In this document: positions 1-9,000 of the stretch, in pieces
How positions within the stretch are numbered: position 1 is the first letter of the stretch
How the letters are laid out: each line of letters begins with the position of its first letter
NCBI RefSeq assembly: GCF_023242365.1
Contig: NZ_JALLIX010000005.1
Location: 1 to 64,000, forward strand
DNA: 64,000 bases
Origin: Pseudomonas sp. MWU13-2100
GTDB lineage: Bacteria > Pseudomonadota > Gammaproteobacteria > Pseudomonadales > Pseudomonadaceae
Direction of reading: 5' to 3'
Notes under the pieces: generated by a model
Seen by the model: the letters and a program-made list of their open reading frames with translations, nothing else
The model's database searches: none
Told to the model about the DNA's origin: nothing
Made by a program: the position numbers and the translations under genes

Positions 1-2
1 CA

Positions 3-3000
3 GCACCGCAAGGGACTATCGAAATCGCCCTGGCACAACTCTGGCAAGACTTGCTCGGCTTGTCCCGGGTCGGCCGGCATGACCAGTTCTTCGAACTGGG
101 TGGTCACTCGTTGCTGGCGATGCGCCTGATTTCGCAGGTCCGCCAGCGACTGGGGGTCGAAGTGGGCCTGGCGCAGCTGTTTGCCCATCCTGAGTTGACG
201 GCTCTGGCCCAGGTGATTGCCCAGGCCGGGCGCAGCACACTGCCGGAGATCGTGCCGGTGGCGCGTGACCAGGCCTGGCCGTTGTCCTTTGCCCAGCAGC
301 GTTTGTGGTTCCTCGCGCAGATGGAAGGCGCCAGTGCGGCCTACCATATGCCCGCCGGCCTCAGCCTGCGTGGCAGCCTCGACCGAGTGGCCTTGCAACG
401 GGCGCTGGAGTGCATCGTCGCGCGCCACGAAGGTTTGCGCACCACCTTTGTCCTCGGCGATGACGAACAGCCGTTGCAACGGATTGCCGCGGCGGATGCC
501 GGCTTCAGCCTGCAACTTCACGATTTGCAGGGGCTGGCGGCTGCCGAGGACAAACTCCGGGTCCTGGCCGCCGAGGAGGCGCTGCAACCGTTCGACCTGG
601 AACAGGGTCCGTTGATTCGCGGCCGCCTGATCCGCCTGGCCGAGGACCATCATGTCCTGCTGCTGACCATGCACCACATCGTTTCCGATGGCTGGTCGAT
701 TGCCGTTCTGACCCGCGAACTGGCCGCGCTCTATGCCGCGTTCAGCCAGGGCCAGGACGATCCCCTGGCACCGCTGGCGCTGCACTACCTCGACTACGCC
801 GTATGGCAGCGCCGTTGGCTCAGCGGTGAACTGTTGCAGAAACAGTGCAACTATTGGCAGCAAGCCCTGGCAGAAGCGCCGGCACTGTTGATGTTGCCTA
901 CCGACCGGGCGCGTCCGGCACAGCAGGACTATGCTGGTGCCTCGCTGCCGGTGGCCTTCGACGAAAACCTGACCCGTGGCCTCAAGGCCCTCGGCCAGCG
1001 TCACGGCACCACCTTGTATATGACCGTCATGAGCGCCTGGGCGGCGCTGTTGGGCCGCCTGGCCGGGCAGGACGACGTGGTGATCGGTTCGCCGGTGGCC
1101 AATCGCATGCGCGGTGAAGTCGAAGGGCTGATCGGGCTGTTCGTCAATACCCTGGCGATCCGTGTCGACCTCAGCGAGCAACCGACGACCGAGGCCCTGT
1201 TGGCGCGGGTCAAGACCGCGACCCTGGGCGCCCAGGCTCATCAGGACCTGCCATTCGAGCAAGTGGTGGAAGTGATCAAGCCGGTGCGCAGCCTGTCCCA
1301 CAGTCCGGTGTTCCAGGCGATGCTGACTTGGCAGGACATGGGCGGCGCGGACTTCGCCCTCGGCGATCTGCAGCTCGAAGGCCTGGGAGCGAGCCAGACC
1401 CTGGCCAAGTTCGATGTCTCGCTGGACCTGGGCGAGGCCCAGGGCCGTCTGCTCGGTTCGCTGGAATACGCCACGGCACTGTTTGACGAACGCACCATGG
1501 TTCGTTACCTCGGTTACTTCCAGCGTTTGCTGGAAGCCATGGTTGCGGATGATCGTCAAGTTCTGGAGCAGGTGCCGTTGCTCGATGCGCTCGAGCGTGA
1601 GCATCTGCTGGTGGGCCTCAACGCGACCGAGGTACCTTATCCGCGGAACTGCACCATTCACCAACTGTTCGAAGCGCAGGTTCGCGCGCAACCCGAGGCC
1701 ATCGCGGTGGCCTTCCAGGCGCAGCGCCTGAGTTATGCCGGACTGAACCGCCAGGCCAACCGCCTGGCCCATCATCTGATCGGCCTGGGCATCGGCCCGG
1801 ACGATCGGGTGGCGATCTGCGTCGAGCGCGGCGTGGAAATGATGGTCGGCCTGCTCGGCGTGCTCAAGGCCGGTGCAGCCTATGTACCGCTGGACCCGGC
1901 CTATCCGGCCGAACGCCTGGCCTACATGATCGAGGACAGCAAGCCGTCGGCCTTGCTGACCCAGCTTGCACTACAGGACCGTTTGCCGGAGCTGGACCTG
2001 CCGCTGGTACTGCTCGACGACGATCAGCGCCAGGGCTTCGACGAACGCGACGACAATCCCGTGGTGGCGAACCTCGGCGTGCGTCACCTGGCCTATGTGA
2101 TCTACACCTCCGGCTCCACCGGCAATCCCAAGGGGGTGATGATCGAACACCGTGGCCTGGTCAACTACAGCGTCGACGCCGCCCGCCTGTTCGGCCTCAC
2201 TGCGGCGGACACCGTGCTGCAACAGAACACCCTGAACTTCGACCTGTCGGTGGAGGAAATCTTCCCGGCGCTGCTGGCTGGGGCCACCCTGGCGCCAAGC
2301 CGGGAGATCTTCGGCAGCGAGGGCCGCGAGGATCACGGCATTCGCCCGACCTTCCTGCATATGACGGCAGCCCATTGGCACACCCTGGCCGCCGAATGGC
2401 ACAGCCAGCCGCTGGTCGCCGCGCAGCGCCTGGAAGGTGTGCGCCTGATCAACGTCACCGGCGATGCCCTTTCGGCACAAAAGCTCAAACTATGGGATGA
2501 AGTGCGGCCGGCGCACACGCGCTTGATCAACACCTATGGTCCGACCGAGGCGACGGTGTCCTGTACCGCGGCCTATGTCAGCCACGATGTGGTGGCCGGC
2601 AGCGAAGGCAGCGGCAACGCGACCATCGGCAAGCCGATGGCCAACACCCGCATCTACCTGCTCGATGCCCACCAGCAACCCGTGCCATACGGTGTGGCCG
2701 GTGAGATCTTTATCGGTGGTGACGGCGTGGCTCGGGGTTATCTGAACCTTGAACAGGTCAACGCCGAGCGTTTTCTGGTTGATCCGTTCAGCACCGGCGC
2801 CGATGCCCGTATGTATAAAACGGGCGACCTGGCCCGCTACATGGCCGACGGTCGTATCGAATACCTGGGCCGTAACGACTTCCAGGTCAAGGTTCGCGGT
2901 TTCCGCATCGAGTTGGGAGAAATCGAATCGCGCCTCGGCAGTTGTGCGGGGGTCAAGGAGGCGGTGGTAATCGCCCGGGAAGATCGTCCCGGGGAAAAAC

Positions 3001-6000
3001 GCCTGGTCGCCTATGTGGTCGCCCAGCCTGACACGAGCCTGGATGCCGCCGGTTTGCGCGCGGAACTGGCGCCGCAACTGGCCGAATACATGCTGCCGAG
3101 TGCCTTCGTGATGCTCGACGCCTTGCCGTTGACGCCGAACCGCAAGCTCGACCGCAAGGCCTTGCCGGCTCCGGCGGGCGATGCCTTTGCCAGTCGCGAG
3201 CATGTCGCCCCGCAAGGCGCCACCGAGGCGGCCCTGGCGCAGATCTGGCAGAGCCTGTTGAACCTGGAAGAGGTGGGGCGTCACGACCACTTCTTCGAGC
3301 TTGGTGGGCACTCGCTGCTGGCCATGCGCTTGATTTCCCAGGTGCGTCAGCGCCTGGGGGTCGAGCTGAGCCTGGCGGATATTTTCGCCCAGCCGGAGTT
3401 GGCGGCATTGGCCCAGGTGCTGGCCCGAGCCGCCGGAAGCAGCCAACCACCGATCGTGCCAGTGTCCCGTGACCAGGCCCTGCCGTTGTCGTTTGCCCAG
3501 CAGCGCCTGTGGTTCCTGGCCCAACTGGAGGGCGGCAGCTCGGCCTATCACATTCCGGCGGGGCTGCGTTTGCGTGGTGCCCTGGATCGTATTGCCCTCA
3601 AGCGGGCGCTGGATCGTATCGTTGCCCGTCACGAATCGCTGCGGACCACCTTTGTCCAGCTGCAAGGTCAGGACGCGGAGCAACGGATCGCCCCAGCCGA
3701 TATTGGCTTCAGCCTGCAATTGCACGTGCTGGCCGGCCAGACGGAGGCGGAAGAAGAGCTGCTGTCCATCGCCGCCGCAGAGGCTCGCGAGCGCTTCGAC
3801 CTGGTCCGTGGACCGCTGGTGCGCGGGCGTCTGGTGCGCATGGCCGATGACGACCATGTGTTGCTGGTGACCTTGCACCACATCATCTCCGATGGCTGGT
3901 CCGCCGGGGTGCTGACCCGTGAACTGGGTGTGCTTTACGAGGCGTTCCGCCAGGGCGCGGAGGATCCGTTGCCGGCCTTGCCGGTGCAGTACGCCGACTA
4001 TGCGCTGTGGCAGCGCAACTGGCTGAGCGGGGACGTTCTGCAACAGCAAGGGCAATACTGGCAACAGGCCCTGGCCGGTGCGCCGGTCCTGCTGGCCTTG
4101 CCGAGCGACCGGCCACGTCCGGCACAGCAGGATTACAGCGGGCATATGCTGGGCCTGGCCCTGGACGCCGACTTGACCCGTGGTCTCAAGGCGCTGAGCC
4201 AGCGCCAGGGCAGCACCTTGTTCATGACCGTCATGGCCGCCTGGGCCGCGGTGCTGAGCCGACTGTCCGGCCAGGATGACGTGGTGATCGGTACGCCGGC
4301 GGCCAACCGCCTGCGCGCCGAGGTGGAGGATTTGATCGGTTTCTTCGTCAACACCCTGGCGGTGCGGGTCGAGGTCCCGGCAGGGCTGAGCGTCGAAGCC
4401 CTGCTGCAACAGGTCAAGCGCCAGACCCTGGCCGCCCAGGCCAACCAGGACCTGCCGTTCGAGCAGGTGGTGGAAGTGGTTCGTCCGCAGCGCAGCCTGT
4501 CCCATAGCCCGATTTTCCAGGCGATGTTGTCCTGGCAGAACACCGAGAACGTCGATCTGGCCCTCGGCGATATGACCCTGCAAGGGCTTGGGGTGACCAG
4601 CCGCACGGCCAAGTTCGATGTGTTGCTGGACATGACCGAAGTCGGTGACCGTCTGTTTGGCACCCTGGAATACGCCACGGCATTGTTCGACGAAGCGACC
4701 ATGCAGCGTTGCCTGGGCTACCTGGAAGCGATGTTGCGTGGGATGGCGGCCGATGAGCGAGCGCTGGTGGCACAGATTCCGTTGCTGGATAAGGAACAGC
4801 GTGGGCAGTTGCTGGAAGGCTTCAATCACACGGCGGTCGACTATCCGCGGAACCTGACCTTGCATGGCCTGTTCGAGGCGCGGGTTGCCGGCAGTGGCGA
4901 CTCGGTAGCGGTTGTCGACGAGAAGGGCAGCCTGACTTATGACGCACTCAACCGTCAGGCCAACCGTATCGCCCATCGCCTGATCGGCCTGGGCATCGGC
5001 CCGGATGATCGGGTGGCGATCTGTGTCGACCGCAGCCTGGAAATGGTCGCGGGGCTGTTGGGGATTCTCAAGGCCGGCGCCGCTTATGTGCCGTTGGACC
5101 CGGATTATCCGATTGATCGTCTGACCTACATGCTGGAGAACTGTGCGCCGGCAGTGGTTCTCACCCAAGAGGCTTTGCGTGCGGTGCTTCCGCCAAGCGA
5201 TGTGCCGGTGCTGTTGCTCGATCCTGAGCATGCCGGAGGCGAAGGCTTCCTTAGTCAGCCGGACACCAACCCGCAGCGGTCCGAGGTGCGCCCCGAGCAT
5301 CTGGCTTATGTGATCTACACCTCCGGTTCCACCGGCCAACCCAAAGGCGTGATGAACGAACACCGTGGCGTGGTCAATCGCCTGCTGTGGATGCAGGATG
5401 AGTACGGCCTGGATGCCTCGGACAGCGTATTGCAGAAAACCCCATTCAGCTTCGACGTCTCGGTCTGGGAGTTCTTCTGGCCGCTGTTCAATGGCGCACG
5501 GCTGGTGATGGCGCGGCCGGGCGGTCATCGTGACCCGGGTTACCTGCGTGAAGTGATTCGCGAGCAGAACATCACCACCTTGCACTTCGTCCCGTCGATG
5601 CTCGATCTGTTCCTCGCTCATGGTGAGGCCGGGGACAGCGGCTTGCTGCGGGTGATGTGCAGCGGTGAAGCCTTGCCAGGGCATCTGGTACGACGCTTCA
5701 AGCAGCAGTTGCCGGAAGTTGGCTTGTTCAACCTCTATGGTCCGACCGAAGCGGCCGTGGACGTCACGGCCTGGGATTGCGCCGGGCCGCTGGACGAAAC
5801 GCCGGACAACACGCCTATTGGCAAGCCGGTGGCGAATACGCGGATCTACCTGCTCGATGCCAGCCGGCAGCCGGTGCCGCTGGGTGTGGCGGGCGAGCTG
5901 TATATCGGCGGGGTGCAGGTGGCTCGCGGTTACCTGAACCGTCCTGAGTTGAGCGCCGAGCGTTTCCTCGATGATCCGTTCAATAGCGGCCGTATGTACC

Positions 6001-9000
6001 GCACCGGCGACCTGGGTCGCTATCTGCCGGATGGCACGGTGGAATACCTGGGGCGTAACGACGACCAGGTGAAGATCCGGGGTTTCCGGATCGAACTGGG
6101 CGAAATCGAAGCGCGTCTGGCCGCTTATCCAGGGGTCAAGGAAAGCGTGGTGCTGGCACGGGAAGACAACCCAGGCGAAAAACGCCTGGTGGCCTATATC
6201 ACCGCGCAGCAACCTGAAACGCTGCTGGAGATCGAAAACCTGCGCGGCCATCTGCAAGGCGCGCTGCCGGAGTACATGGTCCCGGCGGCCTATGTGCAGC
6301 TTGATGCACTGCCGCTGACGCCTAACGGCAAACTGGACCGCAAGGCCCTGCCGGCACCGGATGGCGCGGCACTGATCAGCCGTGAATACGAAGCCCCGCA
6401 AGGCGAAGTCGAAAATGTACTGGCACAACTCTGGGCGGAACTGCTCAAAGTCGAGCGCGTAGGACGGCACGACAACTTCTTCGAGCTCGGCGGTCACTCG
6501 TTGTTGGCCGTCACGTTGATCGAGCGGATGCGCCAGGTCGGCCTGAGCGCCGATGTCCGGGTGCTGTTCGGCCAGCCGAGCTTGTCGGCACTGGCGGCGG
6601 CGGCGGGCGGCAGCACGGAAATCGTGGTGCCGGCCAACCTGATTCCCGAGCGTTGCGAACACATCACCCCGGACTTGCTGCCATTGGTCAGTCTGACCCA
6701 GGCACAGATCGACCGGGTGGTGGCGACAGTACCGGGTGGCGCGGCCAATATTCAGGACATCTACCCGCTGGCACCGTTGCAGGAGGGGATTCTCTATCAC
6801 CACCTGGCGGCGGAGCAGGGCGATCCCTATGTGCAACAGGCGCTGTTCTACCTGGAAGATCGCGCCAGGCTGCTGGCTTTTGTCGAGGCCTTCGAGGGCG
6901 TTATCGGCCGCCACGATATCCTGCGCACCGCCGTGCTGTGGGAAGGTCTGGACGAGCCGCTGCAAGTGGTTCTACGCCGGGCACCGATGGTGCTGGAGGA
7001 GTTGACCTTTGCCCCTGAGGCCGGAGAGATCGCCAGCCAGTTGCGCGGCCATTTCGACCCGCTGCACTACCGGCTCGACGTCCGTCAGGCGCCATTGCTG
7101 CGCCTGGCCTGTGCCTACGACGGCGTGCAACAGCGCTGGGTCGCCTTGTTGCTGTTCCATCACATGGCCCTCGATCACACCGCGCTGGACGTGGTGCAGT
7201 ACGAGATGCAGGCCTATCTGCTGGGGCAACAGGCGCAACTGGGGGCGGCGGTGCCGTACCGCAACTACGTGGCCCAGGCCCGCCTGGGTGTCAGCCAGGA
7301 AGCTCATGAAACCTTCTTCCGCGACATGCTCGGTGATGTCGACGAGTCGACCCTGCCGTTCGGCCTGCACAATGTGCAGGGTGACGGCAGCGCCATCGAC
7401 CAGGCCCGCCTGGTGGTCGACGAGGCCTTGAGCCTGCGCCTGCGCCAGTCTGCCCGTCGGCTCGGCGTCAGCGCTGCCAGCCTGCATCATCTGGCCTGGG
7501 CCCAGGTGATCGGTGCGCTCAGCGGTCGCGAGGACGTGGTGTTCGGCACCGTATTGATGGGCCGGATGCAAGGCGGCGAGGGCGCGGACCGGGCGTTGGG
7601 GATGTTTATCAACACCTTGCCGCTGCGCATTGAGGTCGGCGCACAAGGGGCCCGGGCCGGTGTCCGGGCGACCCATGCCCGCCTGAGCGCCTTGCTTGGC
7701 CACGAGCACGCTTCCCTGGCCCTGGCCCAGCGTTGCAGCGGCGTCGCCGCTCCGGCGCCGCTGTTCAGTGCCTTGCTCAACTACCGGCACAGCGCCGTGC
7801 AACTCGACAACCAAGCCTTGGCGGCGTGGAACGGGATCGAGAGCCTGGGGGGCGATGAGTGGAGCAACTACCCACTGTCCCTGAGTATCGATGATCTGGG
7901 CGACGCCTTTGTGCTGACCGCGCAGGTGGTGGCCGAAATCGGCGCCCAGCGTATTTGCGGCTATATGCATGCGGCCCTGGACAGCCTGGTCGAAGCACTG
8001 GAACGCAGGCCGGAAATGCCGTTGCACGATCTGTCGATCCTGCCGCTGGCGGAACGTCGGCAACTGCTGCTCGACTTCAACCGGACCGACCGCGCCTATC
8101 CCCATGGCCAGCTGATTCATCAACTGTTCGAGGCCCATGTGGCGGCGCGGCCGCTGGCGATTGCAGCCCGCGAGGGCGAGTTGACCGTGACCTACGCTGA
8201 ACTCGATACCCGTGCCAATGCCCTGGCTCACAGCCTGCGCGAGCAGGGCGTGGTGCCGGGGACCCGGGTGGCGATCCTGCTGGATCGTTCGATCGACTTG
8301 CTGGCGAGCCTGCTGGCGACCCTCAAGTGCGGCGCCGCTTATCTGGCGCTGGATCGCCTGGCTCCCGAGGAGCGTGTGCGTTTCATGCTCGAGGACAGCG
8401 AGGCGATCGTGCTGCTGACCCATAGCGAGCTGATGGCTCCCGCCGGCACGCCGCGGCTGGACGTGGATACCCTGCAAGCGCCGACACTGGCGATGAGCCA
8501 GGCCCCATCGGTTCTTGAGGACAACGCGACGGCAGACACCGCCGCCTGCATCATCTACACCTCCGGTTCCACCGGTCAGCCCAAGGGTGTGATCGTCAGC
8601 CACAACGGTCTCGCGCGCCTGGTCCAGGATAACGGCTACTACGATTTCTCCCCCGAGGACCGGGTTGCTTTCTCCTCCAACCCGGCGTTCGACGCCAGCA
8701 GTCCGGAAATCTGGGGCGCCTTGCTCAATGGCGGGCAGTCGGTAATTGTCGAGCATCAAGTCCTGCTTGAACCGCTGGTTTTCGCCGAATTGCTGGAGCG
8801 CAACGGGGTGACGGTGCTGATCACGTCCACCGCTTTGTTCAACCTGTATGCCGGGCTGATCCCCGCCGCACTGGCGCGCTTGCGCATGGTGATGTGCGGT
8901 GGTGAACGGGCGGATCCGGCGTCGTTCCGGCGGGTTCGTGAGCACTCGGCGACGGTGCGCCTGTTCAACGGCTACGGTCCGACCGAAGCCACCACCTGCG

